Shown here in pieces: positions 52,048 to 60,393 of a stretch of DNA of 64,000 nt. The notes under the pieces were generated by a model. That model ran no database searches. It saw only the letters and a program-made list of their open reading frames with translations, and was not told the origin of the DNA. Numbering within the stretch: the first letter of the stretch is position 1; every line of letters begins with the position of its first letter. Source of the stretch: Candidatus Cloacimonadota bacterium (GTDB taxonomy: Bacteria; Cloacimonadota; Cloacimonadia; Cloacimonadales; Cloacimonadaceae); contig JAHDQK010000003.1 in the NCBI GenBank assembly GCA_018433885.1, forward strand, positions 62,001-126,000, given 5' to 3'. The translations under genes and the position numbers were made by a program.

Positions 52048-53049
52048 ATGTCCAAACGTTCTTTGATCCTGATCGCAGCCGCTATCTCGTTGCTTTTTGT
52101 AAGTGTGATGTGGCAATTTGCCGAACCAAAGATATATTCCTGGGCGGAACGCGTAGCCGCCACCATCCTCGGTAAACCGTTTAACCAGACTTCCACCCAG
52201 GATCCCCGCGGGATCCCAATGCAGATTTACAACACTGGTGAAACCCACTACAATCCGCTGTTCATCGCTCATGATGCCCAGGATGCCAATGTCTCCCGGC
52301 GCATGGGAGCGAAGCCGGACCGCTTTATCTTGCTTTCGGATTGGCTTCTGGAAAACATCGTGGAAATGGATTCCATCGCTCTGATCCAATATGATTTTGA
52401 TTACCCCAAATACAAGCAAAAAGCCCCGTGGTCCAGCGCCCTGACCCAGGCTGTTACGATGAACGCTATCGCCGCCAGAGCGGGAATGGAGCGGAATCTA
52501 CAGATGCTTAACCTTGCCCGCAAGATGCTGGAAAGCCTGAAACCGGGTGCGGCGGGTCTCTCCTACGCACTTTCCGATAGCGTAGTCTGGTTCATGGAAT
52601 ATCCCGCGCAAACTCCCTATTACGCCCTTAGCGGCATGCTCACCACCCTGCTGGAGCTATATTATTATTACGATCAAACCCGGGACCCTTTGGCAATGGA
52701 GCTCTTCAATCATGGCTACAATGCCGTTTTACAGAAACTTCCGGAGTTTGATTATCATGGCTATTCATATTACGACCTCAATGGCTCCAAAGCCGGCAGA
52801 GGATATCATCAGCGTCACATCAAACAGCTCGGCAGATTGATGGAGATTCGGGATCACAACGTGCTGCGTTACTATCGCAACCGTTGGCAACATGCGGATA
52901 GCTATCCCGTTCTTTGGCAGATGCTATTTAACCCCCGCCCAAAGCGCATCGCCGCCTTCACGCTTAGTTTTCTGGCATTGGCCTGCCTACTGTATCTCCT
53001 TTTAGCCGCGACCCAAAAAAGCGGGAAAATCGATCCGGAACATAGCTGA
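52048..53049 (+). CDS. Membrane-anchored D-glucuronyl C5-epimerase-like protein
   Basis: A 333-residue protein with an N-terminal signal-anchor (LILIAAAISLLFVSVMW) and a C-terminal membrane helix (FTLSFLALACLLYLLL). Between them is an alpha/alpha barrel-type domain that resembles the C-terminal domain of heparan/heparosan D-glucuronyl C5-epimerase: YNPLFIAH, LLSDWLLENI, APWSSALTQAVTMNAI, WFMEYPAQTPYYALSGML, LPEFDYHGYSYYDLNG and YHQRHIKQL. It may act on a surface polysaccharide in the periplasm. Substrate and activity are not shown by sequence. Its last 86 nt overlap the convergent DUF2156 gene. Confidence 0.7.
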   Translation: MSKRSLILIAAAISLLFVSVMWQFAEPKIYSWAERVAATILGKPFNQTSTQDPRGIPMQIYNTGETHYNPLFIAHDAQDANVSRRMGAKPDRFILLSDWLLENIVEMDSIALIQYDFDYPKYKQKAPWSSALTQAVTMNAIAARAGMERNLQMLNLARKMLESLKPGAAGLSYALSDSVVWFMEYPAQTPYYALSGMLTTLLELYYYYDQTRDPLAMELFNHGYNAVLQKLPEFDYHGYSYYDLNGSKAGRGYHQRHIKQLGRLMEIRDHNVLRYYRNRWQHADSYPVLWQMLFNPRPKRIAAFTLSFLALACLLYLLLAATQKSGKIDPEHS

Positions 53050-53893
53050 GTTTGGCTTGTCTTAGCCCTTCCAGCCCAATATCCTGTTCGCGGTTGATCC
53101 ATTTATAGCGTCCCTGAAGGTAGCGCGCAGTCTCCCAAGTGATGATCTGGGCAGAGCCTTTTTTATCCGGATCAAACTTCTCGAAATGCACCGTTGCCAT
53201 GTCGTCGGTTTGTCTGCTGAAGATGGAGTATGCCACGATCCGGTTGTAATAACAGATGATCAAACCCTCCACGGGAAGCTGGTTCCAGTTCTCCAGGGTG
53301 TTGGAGATGGCTTTGATCTCCGTCATCAGATAGATCCCCTCCGCGCTGCGTTCCCGCCGCCATTTGTGGGTAAATTGCAGGATATATTGCATCCGGTCTT
53401 CGCTGATTTTCAACACCTTATATTCCGGATACGCACGCCGGAACTGAGAGATCAGGTTTTTCTTCTTGGCAAGTTTCTTGCCGCTTAGGCTCACCATTTT
53501 TTCCACGCTGTAGATGTAATCCGCCCAATCCCGATCTTCAAACAGCTCAAACAGTTCGTTCACTTCAGGATACTTTTGGATGTATTCTTCGGGCACAAGG
53601 ATGATCTGCGCTTCATGGAAATAGGGGCGGAACATTTGCACCAGCTCTCTTAGCTCTTCTGGGCTCAGATATTCACCTACGGGAAACAGAATGTATTGAT
53701 ATTTGGGATTGAAGATCACCAATCTATCTTTGAAGATCAGATAATGGTTGTTGTAGATCTTGCCCCACACCATCAGATTGGTGATGGTATAGTCACAGTG
53801 TTCGCGGGGCCACTTTGCCAGATAGTCCCTTAGCATCAGGGTGTCCGAATACTCCAGAGCTATTAGCCCCGGCATCGAGAGGGTTTCTTGCAT
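52964..53893 (-). CDS. DUF2156/phosphatidylglycerol lysyltransferase C-terminal domain protein
   Basis: About 309 residues from ATG 53893, which follows AGAAGAG and the stop of the upstream gene (TAACGATG); a longer frame to 53998 runs through that gene. It is a double-GNAT-fold protein like DUF2156: HCDYTITNLMVWGKIYNN at the front, LAKKKNLISQFRRAYPEY in the middle, and the conserved INREQDIGLEGLRQAKLSY near the end. Relatives transfer aminoacyl groups from tRNA to lipids, but the stand-alone soluble form has no proven activity. It is probably co-transcribed with the GNAT gene. Confidence 0.8.
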   Translation of the reverse strand: MQETLSMPGLIALEYSDTLMLRDYLAKWPREHCDYTITNLMVWGKIYNNHYLIFKDRLVIFNPKYQYILFPVGEYLSPEELRELVQMFRPYFHEAQIILVPEEYIQKYPEVNELFELFEDRDWADYIYSVEKMVSLSGKKLAKKKNLISQFRRAYPEYKVLKISEDRMQYILQFTHKWRRERSAEGIYLMTEIKAISNTLENWNQLPVEGLIICYYNRIVAYSIFSRQTDDMATVHFEKFDPDKKGSAQIITWETARYLQGRYKWINREQDIGLEGLRQAKLSYVPDRFSRFFGSRLKGDTVGRPMPEN

Positions 53894-53895
53894 CG

Positions 53896-54315
53896 TTACT
53901 CTTCTGATAGTAGAAAGGGGGTGTAGGATTGCATCACAGAAAAGCCGAGCTTGCCATAAAACCGCTCGTAGCCAGGCTCGGAGATCAACCCGATCCATTG
54001 AATTTTATGCGCTTTCAAAAAACGCACAAGTTCGCGGATAATCCCTTTACCGATGCCTGCGCCGCGCTCTGGTTCCCAGACCGTTACATCCTGGATATAG
54101 GCGTCGCTCACCTTATCGGAAATAGCTCTGCCCATGCCAATGATCTGTTCACCTTTTTTGGCGATCACAAAACAAAAACTATTGGCTATGATGGCTTTAA
54201 CGGTATCCAGATACTCCGGATTTTCGTCCATCTGCCACCATCCTGCTGCCCGGTAAAGCTCCAGAATGCGGGCGTTATCGGCTTCTTTAACGACGTGATA
54301 GCTGATATCTTCCAT
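53896..54315 (-). CDS. GNAT-family N-acetyltransferase
   Basis: About 139 residues if it starts at ATG 54315 (AAAGGG just upstream); in-frame starts at 54327 and 54420 also exist. It carries the acetyl-CoA loop of GNAT enzymes (QDVTVWEPERGAGIGKGIIREL) and an end typical of the family (ISEPGYERFYGKLGF). The acyl acceptor is unknown. The DUF2156 gene follows 2 nt after its stop. Confidence 0.82.
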   Translation of the reverse strand: MEDISYHVVKEADNARILELYRAAGWWQMDENPEYLDTVKAIIANSFCFVIAKKGEQIIGMGRAISDKVSDAYIQDVTVWEPERGAGIGKGIIRELVRFLKAHKIQWIGLISEPGYERFYGKLGFSVMQSYTPFLLSEE

Positions 54316-54435
54316 GTCCCTTTCCATATTAATTTTTACTAATATAATATGCGTTTTGGAGCTTTTGGGCAATGCTTTTCTACGTGAAGAGGTAGAATTT
54401 CTCATTTGCGAAAGGATCATTCACAAAGGATATTG

Positions 54436-54622
54436 ATGAACATCCCCAACCCATTCACCAAAGAAATCGCAAAGCTTCTTTGATGCAGCGGACACCGCAG
54501 AGGCGCGGCATGGTGATTGCTTCGGGGAATGGGGGCTCAATGAATACCTGGAGATCAAAGCTGCATTGAAAAAAAAATATCATGATGATGTGCCCAAGAA
54601 TGATGCTTTGTGTCGCCCGTGA
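54436..54622 (+). pseudogene. Possible remnant of a small gene
   Basis: The gap 54316-54762 has an ATG at 54436 with AAAGGA upstream that reads MNIPNPFTKEIAKLL and stops at 54483; a second frame later reads NEYLEIKAALKKKY ... (54539-54622) across a run of nine A. These could be pieces of one frameshifted gene, or chance. A hairpin with arms ATGCGGA (54630-54636) and TCCGCAT (54661-54667) follows. Confidence 0.25.
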
Positions 54623-54714
54623 AGGGCTTATGCGGAGTTTGGGAATCTTCTGCCGGGGAATCCGCATCTTAGGTTAATGGGTTGTCTGCAAAGTTTTCTC
54701 TTGACACTATTTAG

Positions 54715-54743
54715 GTGACTGGAAAAGTGACATTCTGTATAAA
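54715..54743 (+). promoter_or_regulatory. Promoter of the ribosomal-protein/translation operon
   Basis: GTGACT (54715-54720), a 17-nt spacer and TATAAA (54738-54743), close to the rplM ATG at 54763. A better -35 (TTGACA, 54701-54706) lies too far from this -10. Confidence 0.4.
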
Positions 54744-54762
54744 AAACCGTAAAGGAGAATCG

Positions 54763-55191
54763 ATGAAGACCCTAACTCCAAGCCCAAGCGACATCACGCA
54801 AGCGTGGTATGTCGTAGATGCTACGGGGATGCCTCTTGGTCGGTTATCCACAAAGATTGCCACGATTTTACGCGGCAAGAATAAGCCATATTTTGCCACG
54901 AATTTGGATTGCGGAGATTACGTAGTAGTGATCAATGCGGACAAAGTTCGTGTAACTGGGCTGAAAGCCCTGCAAAAGGTTTATAAGACCTTTAGTGGAT
55001 ATCCCAGTGGCCTGAAAGAGATCCCGTATGCCAAGATATTGGAAGAGCACCCCGAGCGTATTATCGAGCACGCCGTAAAAGGAATGATGCCGAAGAATAC
55101 TCTGGGACGCGCAATGATGAAGAAACTGAAAGTTTACACAGGCAGCGAGCATCCGCACGAAGCGCAGAAGCCCGTAGCCCTGAGCCTGTAA
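54763..55191 (+). CDS. rplM: Ribosomal protein L13 (uL13)
   Basis: 142 residues from ATG 54763 with AAAGGAG upstream; the frame is open further up but without coding character. Typical motifs are WYVVDATGMPLGRLSTKIA, GDYVVVINADKVRVTG and the end GMMPKNTLGRAMMKKLKVY. It binds 23S rRNA early in 50S assembly. The usual partner rpsI follows 15 nt later. Confidence 0.97.
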   Translation: MKTLTPSPSDITQAWYVVDATGMPLGRLSTKIATILRGKNKPYFATNLDCGDYVVVINADKVRVTGLKALQKVYKTFSGYPSGLKEIPYAKILEEHPERIIEHAVKGMMPKNTLGRAMMKKLKVYTGSEHPHEAQKPVALSL

Positions 55192-55206
55192 GGAGAAAAG
55201 CAAGGT

Positions 55207-55593
55207 ATGCAAAACTTTGATGCCGTAGGAAGAAGAAAGGATGCCACAGCCCGGGTACGGCTTACTCCCGGCACCGGCAAGCGCATCATCAACAAAGTGC
55301 ACATGAAGAAATACCTGCAACGTGAGACTCTGGAAATGGTGGTGGAACAGCCGCTGCAGACCGTAGGTCTTTCCGAGAATTTCGACGTTTATGTAAACGT
55401 GACCGGTGGCGGCCTGAGTGGTCAGGCAGGAGCCATCCGACATGGCATATCCCGTGCTCTTTGCGAATATGACGAGAATTTGAGACCCGCCCTTAAGGCA
55501 CGTGGATTTCTCACTCGCGACCCCCGTATGGTGGAGCGCAAGAAATCCGGTCGTCCGAAAGCCAGAAAGAGATTCCAGTTCTCCAAGCGTTAA
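55207..55593 (+). CDS. rpsI: Ribosomal protein S9 (uS9)
   Basis: 128 residues, with AGGAG upstream. Typical sequence: [42 protein letters not shown] and the C-terminal [15 protein letters not shown] that reaches the ribosomal P site. It is paired with rplM as in most bacteria. Confidence 0.97.
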   Translation: MQNFDAVGRRKDATARVRLTPGTGKRIINKVHMKKYLQRETLEMVVEQPLQTVGLSENFDVYVNVTGGGLSGQAGAIRHGISRALCEYDENLRPALKARGFLTRDPRMVERKKSGRPKARKRFQFSKR

Positions 55594-55787
55594 TGCTCCG
55601 GCTTTTGGGGGAAGCTGTTGGCTACCCCCGGCGAGATTATCGATGCGAAACAGAACCCTGGAAAATATCACTGGCACTCAAGCCAAAATAATCCTCCAAA
55701 GTGAGTTGCAAGGCGGTGAGGAGAAATCTCCTCTGAATTGCGTATATCCTTTGGCGGAAACCTTAACCGTAGATTAGGAGAAAATCA
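55594..55787 (+). promoter_or_regulatory. rpsI-rpsB spacer / rpsB leader with hairpin
   Basis: A 194-nt spacer without a gene. Directly after the rpsI stop, GGGGG (55607-55611) pairs with CCCCC (55625-55629), with AGC/GCT pairing inside. The rest, up to TTAGGAG before the rpsB ATG, could be a folded leader through which S2 controls its own operon, as in other bacteria; that role is inference. Confidence 0.35.
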
Positions 55788-56564
55788 ATGTCCGTAGTAT
55801 CTATGAAACAGCTTTTGGAAGCGGGTGTCCATTTTGGACATCAGACTTTCAAGTGGAATCCCAAGATGAAAAAGTACATCTTCATCAAACGCAATGGGAT
55901 CCACATCATCGACCTTAAGCAGACGGTCGATGCGATCAACGAAGCCTATCAGTTCATGAAAGAAGTAGCCAGCCGGCAGGAATATGTTCTCTTCGTGGGA
56001 ACCAAGAAGCAGGCTCAAAGCTCGATCAAAGAAGCGGCTGACAAGGCTGGTGTATTTTATGTGAACCAACGTTGGTATGGCGGTATGCTTACCAATATGA
56101 AGACCATCCGTCAGAGCATCGAAAAGATGAAATACTTCGAGGAAATCGAAGCTGATGGAACCCTGAACAGCTATACCAAGCTGGAAGCTCAGAAGATGAG
56201 ACGCTTGCACGACAAGATCGAGTTTTCCCTGGGTGGCATCCGCGATATGGACGCACTGCCCGGCGCGATCTTCGTAGTGGATACAGAATATGAAGATATC
56301 GCGATCCACGAAGCCCGGATCTTGGGCATTCCGATCATCGCCATGGTGGATACCAATTGCGATCCGGACAAAGTGGATTATGTGATCCCTTCAAACGATG
56401 ATGCTACCCGCGCGGTCGCGCTGATCGCAGACATCATGGCAAACGCCGTGTTGGAAGGCAGAGGCGCAGCCACGGAGGGTGCGGATGTATCCGCAGCCAC
56501 GGATAGCACCGAAGAGACAATCTCAGAAGAACCTGTAGCGGAAATGGCCGCTGCTGAACAATAA
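55788..56564 (+). CDS. rpsB: Ribosomal protein S2 (uS2)
   Basis: 258 residues beginning VSMKQLLEAGVHFGHQT, with KYIFIKRNGIHIIDLKQT, FVGTKKQAQ, NQRWYGGMLTNM and IFVVDTEYEDIAIHEA. The C-terminal 25 residues are acidic and Ala/Glu-rich, as is common. It leads the classic rpsB-tsf-pyrH-frr order. Confidence 0.97.
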   Translation: MSVVSMKQLLEAGVHFGHQTFKWNPKMKKYIFIKRNGIHIIDLKQTVDAINEAYQFMKEVASRQEYVLFVGTKKQAQSSIKEAADKAGVFYVNQRWYGGMLTNMKTIRQSIEKMKYFEEIEADGTLNSYTKLEAQKMRRLHDKIEFSLGGIRDMDALPGAIFVVDTEYEDIAIHEARILGIPIIAMVDTNCDPDKVDYVIPSNDDATRAVALIADIMANAVLEGRGAATEGADVSAATDSTEETISEEPVAEMAAAEQ

Positions 56565-56575
56565 TCACCAAATCA

Positions 56576-56604
56576 GCAACGTGCCGGGCTTTCCGGCACG
56601 TTGC
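56576..56604 (+). terminator. Perfect 12-bp hairpin between rpsB and tsf
   Basis: GCAACGTGCCGG (56576-56587) and CCGGCACGTTGC (56593-56604) around a GCTTT loop. There is no T-run after it, so it may be an attenuator or an mRNA processing/stability element between rpsB and tsf, where other bacteria also place a partial terminator. Confidence 0.6.
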
Positions 56605-56641
56605 CTTATGATCCCATAAATTCGTTTTAAGGAGTACAAAA

Positions 56642-57238
56642 ATGGCAGAGATTACCGCAACCATGGTAAAGGAACTGCGCGAGAGAACCGGAGTGGGCAT
56701 GATGGAATGCCGCAAAGCTCTGGTGGAAGCCGATGGCAATATGGATGGAGCGATCAAGTATCTGCGCGAACGCGGAATTTCCAAAGCCGAAGCCAAAAGC
56801 CTGCGCGAGACAAAAGAAGGTATCATCTACTCATATATTCATTTCAACGGCAAAATCGGCGTGATGATCGAGCTTAATTGCGAATCCGACTTCGTGGCTC
56901 GTACGGACGAGTTCAAGGCTTTGGCAGAAGAAATCGCCATGCAGATCGCCGCGACCAATCCGCTTGCCCTCACTGCGGATGCCATCCCCGCCGAGATCAT
57001 CGAGCGCGAGAAAGAAATCGCCAAAAACAAAGCTATCAACGAAGGCAAAAAGCCGGAATTCATGGATAAAATCATCGAAGGCAACGTCCGTAAGTATTGC
57101 AGCGAGCATGCTTTGATGGAACAGACCCTGTTCAGCGATGAGAAAAAGACCGTGAAAGATCTGCTTACCGATTCCATCGCCAAGACCGGCGAAAACATCC
57201 AGATCGCCCGCTTTGTCCGGTTCGCCCTGGGCGAATAA
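56642..57238 (+). CDS. tsf: Elongation factor Ts, short form
   Basis: 198 residues, much shorter than the 280-residue E. coli form and close in size to that of Thermus. The N-terminal signature is LRERTGVGMMECRKAL and the core has IHFNGKIGVMIELNCESDFVAR. It recycles EF-Tu. TTAAGGAG lies upstream of ATG 56642. Confidence 0.96.
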   Translation: MAEITATMVKELRERTGVGMMECRKALVEADGNMDGAIKYLRERGISKAEAKSLRETKEGIIYSYIHFNGKIGVMIELNCESDFVARTDEFKALAEEIAMQIAATNPLALTADAIPAEIIEREKEIAKNKAINEGKKPEFMDKIIEGNVRKYCSEHALMEQTLFSDEKKTVKDLLTDSIAKTGENIQIARFVRFALGE

Positions 57239-57258
57239 GATATTGCCTTAAACCAAGG

Positions 57259-57987
57259 ATGAACAGCACTTTCAAACCCGAAAAGATCAACCGCGTGATG
57301 CTGAAACTGAGCGGAGAAGTACTGGCAGGAAACTCCGGATTTGGTTTTGACGACCATGTGTGTGATCAGCTTACCGACGAACTGATTGGCATCAGAAATG
57401 AAGGCTATGGGCTCGCCATCGTGTTGGGCGGGGGTAATATCTTCCGCGGCGGCAAATGGAAAAACCAAAGCCTGAACCGAGTTACTCTGGATAACATTGG
57501 CATGCTGGCAACTATCCAAAATGCACTGTATCTATGCGAAATCCTTAGTGCCAAAGGCTGCGCCGCCGAGGTCTTTTCCAGCTTTGTGCTGGACAAAGTA
57601 GCCCGGCACTATAGCGCACCCAAGGTGCAGTGCGCCATGGCGGAAGGCAAAATCTGCTTTGTGGCGGGCGGTACGGGAAACCCCTATTTCACCACCGATA
57701 CCGCGGCAGTCTTGCGCGCGATTGAGTTGAAGCTGGATATCGTGCTAAAAGCCACCAAAGTAGATGGACTCTATACCGCAGACCCGATGCAGGATAAAGA
57801 TGCCAGATTCATCCGCGAAGCCAGTTTTCAGACTTGTCTGGAACAACGGCTGGGGGTAATGGATCTCACGGCGTTTTCCCTGGCAGCAGATAACGCAATG
57901 CCTATCAAGATATTCAATATGTCCAAAGCGGGAAACCTGAAAGCTGCTTTGCAGGATGCCGCGATCGGCACCTACATTCATCCCTAA
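57259..57987 (+). CDS. pyrH: UMP kinase
   Basis: A 242-residue hexameric-type bacterial UMP kinase that makes UDP. Motifs: MLKLSGEVLAG, IVLGGGNIFRG, FVAGGTGNPYFTTDTAAVLRA and ATKVDGLYTADP. The ribosome site is a short AAGG just before ATG 57259. It lies between tsf and frr. Confidence 0.97.
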   Translation: MNSTFKPEKINRVMLKLSGEVLAGNSGFGFDDHVCDQLTDELIGIRNEGYGLAIVLGGGNIFRGGKWKNQSLNRVTLDNIGMLATIQNALYLCEILSAKGCAAEVFSSFVLDKVARHYSAPKVQCAMAEGKICFVAGGTGNPYFTTDTAAVLRAIELKLDIVLKATKVDGLYTADPMQDKDARFIREASFQTCLEQRLGVMDLTAFSLAADNAMPIKIFNMSKAGNLKAALQDAAIGTYIHP

Positions 57988-58002
57988 GAGCGAGGTACAA
58001 GA

Positions 58003-58557
58003 ATGCAAGAACTAAAAAATAATGCCACGGAGAAGATGCAAAAGAGCTTCGAATCCCTTTTGCACCAATATTCCAAAGTGCGCACCGGCAGAGCCAGCGC
58101 GTCCATCCTGGACGACATCCGGATAAACTATTACGGACAGCCCACCGCCGTGAAGCAACTTTGCAATATCTCCATCCCGGAACCCCGCACGATCGTAGTG
58201 CAACCCTGGGATAAAACCACCCTTGCCGACATCGAAAAAGCGATCCTGGGGGCAAACATCGGCATCACCCCGGAAAACGACGGCAATGTGATCCGCCTGC
58301 CCTTTCAGCCCCTCACCGAAGATAAACGCAAGGAAATCGTGAAAAATCTGAAGAAGCTGGCTGAAGATAGCAGAGTGGCGATCCGCAATATCCGCCGCGA
58401 TGCCAATGAACAAGCCAAGAAGATGAAGAAAGACAGCGAGATCAGCGAAGACGACGAGAAGAAACTTCTCAAAGAAGTACAGGATCTTACCGACGATTGG
58501 ATCAAAAAGATCGACGAAGTGGAAAGATCCAAAGAAAAAGAGATAATGGAAGTGTAG
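58003..58557 (+). CDS. frr: Ribosome recycling factor
   Basis: 184 residues with family motifs KVRTGRASASILDDI, YGQPTAVKQLCNISIPEPRTI and IRNIRRDANEQAKKM. It splits post-termination ribosomes with EF-G. GAGG lies upstream of ATG 58003. A rho-independent terminator follows the stop and closes the cluster. Confidence 0.97.
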   Translation: MQELKNNATEKMQKSFESLLHQYSKVRTGRASASILDDIRINYYGQPTAVKQLCNISIPEPRTIVVQPWDKTTLADIEKAILGANIGITPENDGNVIRLPFQPLTEDKRKEIVKNLKKLAEDSRVAIRNIRRDANEQAKKMKKDSEISEDDEKKLLKEVQDLTDDWIKKIDEVERSKEKEIMEV

Positions 58558-58585
58558 CAAGATACACTCCCGACCGTATATACAT

Positions 58586-58616
58586 AAACCGGATCCTGAT
58601 GGGAACCGGTTTTTTT
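58586..58616 (+). terminator. Rho-independent terminator after frr
   Basis: AAACCGG and CCGGTTT arms around a 13-nt loop, running straight into a T-run (58610-58616). It is the clearest intrinsic terminator in the window and ends the translation cluster. Confidence 0.85.
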
Positions 58617-58682
58617 CAATAACGCGCAGGCGCGCAGGATTCAATAAAATAGCCTCGATACATAGCGCAATGAAAGGAGACC

Positions 58683-60065
58683 ATGAAGCGTAAGAACAGT
58701 CTGATCCACCGGGTATATTACACTTCGATCCGGGAAGGGATCTTTGCCCAAGTTTATGGCAATTTGGCACAGATCGGAAGCTCTTTCATCACCAAATTCC
58801 TGGTGCTTTTGGGAGCCACGCCTTTGCAATATAGCCTGCTTTCCGCTTTGGGTCAGATCTCGAACCTCTGGCAGCCGTTGGGAGTGGCGTTTTCGCACCA
58901 CATCCCCCAACGCAAGTGGCTCTGCGTATGGATCACGGCAGTGGGCAGGCTACTAAGCCTGTTCATGGGGCTGGCGCTGTTCTTCCCAAACTCGCGTCAT
59001 GGCATCTGGTTCATCCTGACCCTGCTCTTTTTCAGCGCGGGATTTCAGGCAACCGGAGCCAATATCTGGATCGCGTGGGTCAGCGACCTGATTCCGCTAA
59101 AGATCCGGGGACGCTTCTTCTCGTTTAGAAATCAGATCCTGATGATAGTGGGGCTTGTATTCAGCTACTGGGTAAGCTACCATGTGGATCTCTTTGAACA
59201 TCCTGACAAGGCGCAAGGCTATAAGAACCTATTGGGGCTTTCCAAGCTCTTTGTTCCGCAGAATCAGGTGTGGTTTTTGGCGATGGTTTTTGCGTTTGCC
59301 ACGGTGGTGGGGCTGATAGGGCTGGTAATGCTCTCGCTACAGCCAGAGCGGAAACGGCATCATCAGACGAGTAAAAGCCTCAAGGAAGTGTTTTTGGAAC
59401 CCTTCCGGGATAAGAACTTCCGGCTTCTATTGGTGTTTGGTAGCTGGTGGATGCTTGCCATCGGTGTGGGCAGCCCGTTTTGGGGACCCTTCATGCTGAA
59501 AAACTTACAAATGGGGCTCTTTGAAGTGCAGATGTACAACACTCTGCATATGGTTTCATCGCTCTTGGCGTTCAGTTTTTGGGGCAAGTTCATCGATCGG
59601 TTTGGCAACAAGACGGCGATGAAGATTTGCGTGTTTTTGGGCGGCTTGAACCCGCTGTTCTGGCTCTTTATGAGCGCGGGAAATTATGGCATCCTGTGGC
59701 TGGAAGGCATCTCCAGCGGCTTTATGTGGGCAGGCACGGGGATTATTACCACCAATTTTGTGCTCTCGATTGCACCTAAGCGAGGGGAGCAGGCTTATAG
59801 CGGAATCTACGCGGCTGTAACCGGAGTATGCATGATGAGCTCCACCCTCGCCAGCGGGATCTTCTATCCGGATAGCCTGGATCTCGGCTTTCGCACTCTG
59901 GATCCCGAACAGGTGATCTTTGGCATCGGAGCCATCCTGCGCTGGCTGGCAATCATCCCGCTGATGCTGGTGCGGGAGTTTCGCAGCGTTCCTCTGCGCA
60001 AAGCGATGGCGTTTACCCTCAGCCGGTTAGTGGGCTGGAGATTCCGGATGGGAAAACGCTACTAA
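58683..60065 (+). CDS. MFS-type transporter
   Basis: A 460-residue membrane protein with about twelve hydrophobic helices and a cytoplasmic central loop (PERKRHHQTSKSLKEVFLEPFRD). AAAGGAG lies just before ATG 58683. Its first helix region (FITKFLVLLGATPLQYSLLSALGQISNL) and WVSDLIPLKIRGRFFSFRNQI, which matches the loop-2/3 type motif, place it among major facilitator proteins. Substrate unknown. It stands alone after the terminator. Confidence 0.82.
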   Translation: MKRKNSLIHRVYYTSIREGIFAQVYGNLAQIGSSFITKFLVLLGATPLQYSLLSALGQISNLWQPLGVAFSHHIPQRKWLCVWITAVGRLLSLFMGLALFFPNSRHGIWFILTLLFFSAGFQATGANIWIAWVSDLIPLKIRGRFFSFRNQILMIVGLVFSYWVSYHVDLFEHPDKAQGYKNLLGLSKLFVPQNQVWFLAMVFAFATVVGLIGLVMLSLQPERKRHHQTSKSLKEVFLEPFRDKNFRLLLVFGSWWMLAIGVGSPFWGPFMLKNLQMGLFEVQMYNTLHMVSSLLAFSFWGKFIDRFGNKTAMKICVFLGGLNPLFWLFMSAGNYGILWLEGISSGFMWAGTGIITTNFVLSIAPKRGEQAYSGIYAAVTGVCMMSSTLASGIFYPDSLDLGFRTLDPEQVIFGIGAILRWLAIIPLMLVREFRSVPLRKAMAFTLSRLVGWRFRMGKRY

Positions 60066-60076
60066 GCGAAATAAAG

Positions 60077-60140
60077 GCTCTCTTTCAAAAAGGTGAGCTG
60101 CTTTGATCCAGAACCATCTCACCACTATTTGAAAGAGAGC
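60077..60140. repeat. Long imperfect inverted repeat after the MFS gene
   Basis: Outer arms GCTCTCTTTCAAA (60077-60089) and TTTGAAAGAGAGC (60128-60140) are perfect; inner arms GGTGAG (60092-60097) and CTCACC (60118-60123) pair too. It could be a bidirectional terminator, a structured RNA or a small mobile repeat. The rest of the gap (60141-60393) shows no gene; TTGACG (60345-60350) with TAAAAA (60368-60373) is a weak promoter for the next gene. Confidence 0.5.
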
Positions 60141-60393
60141 TCAAACCTTGCTATATACTAATATGATCCCGCTTTAACCCGGTAAAAACAGGCTGGGACA
60201 CTGGGGTTGATCTCTATGAAATTCTCTGAAACAAGCTACTTCGGGATTTAGTTTGATAAACCAGAACAGAAAGGTTTCGATATCCAGTTGGCTCTGTTGA
60301 ACGCGGATATTGCAGCTTTGCCAAAGGTAAAATACTTGACACACTTGACGATATAAACAGATTGGCGTAAAAAGGGAAAGAAGGAGCCTCAAG

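Noticed and set aside
54868-55677. Leftward 269-codon open frame over rplM-rpsI
   Set aside because: Antisense to two ribosomal protein genes.
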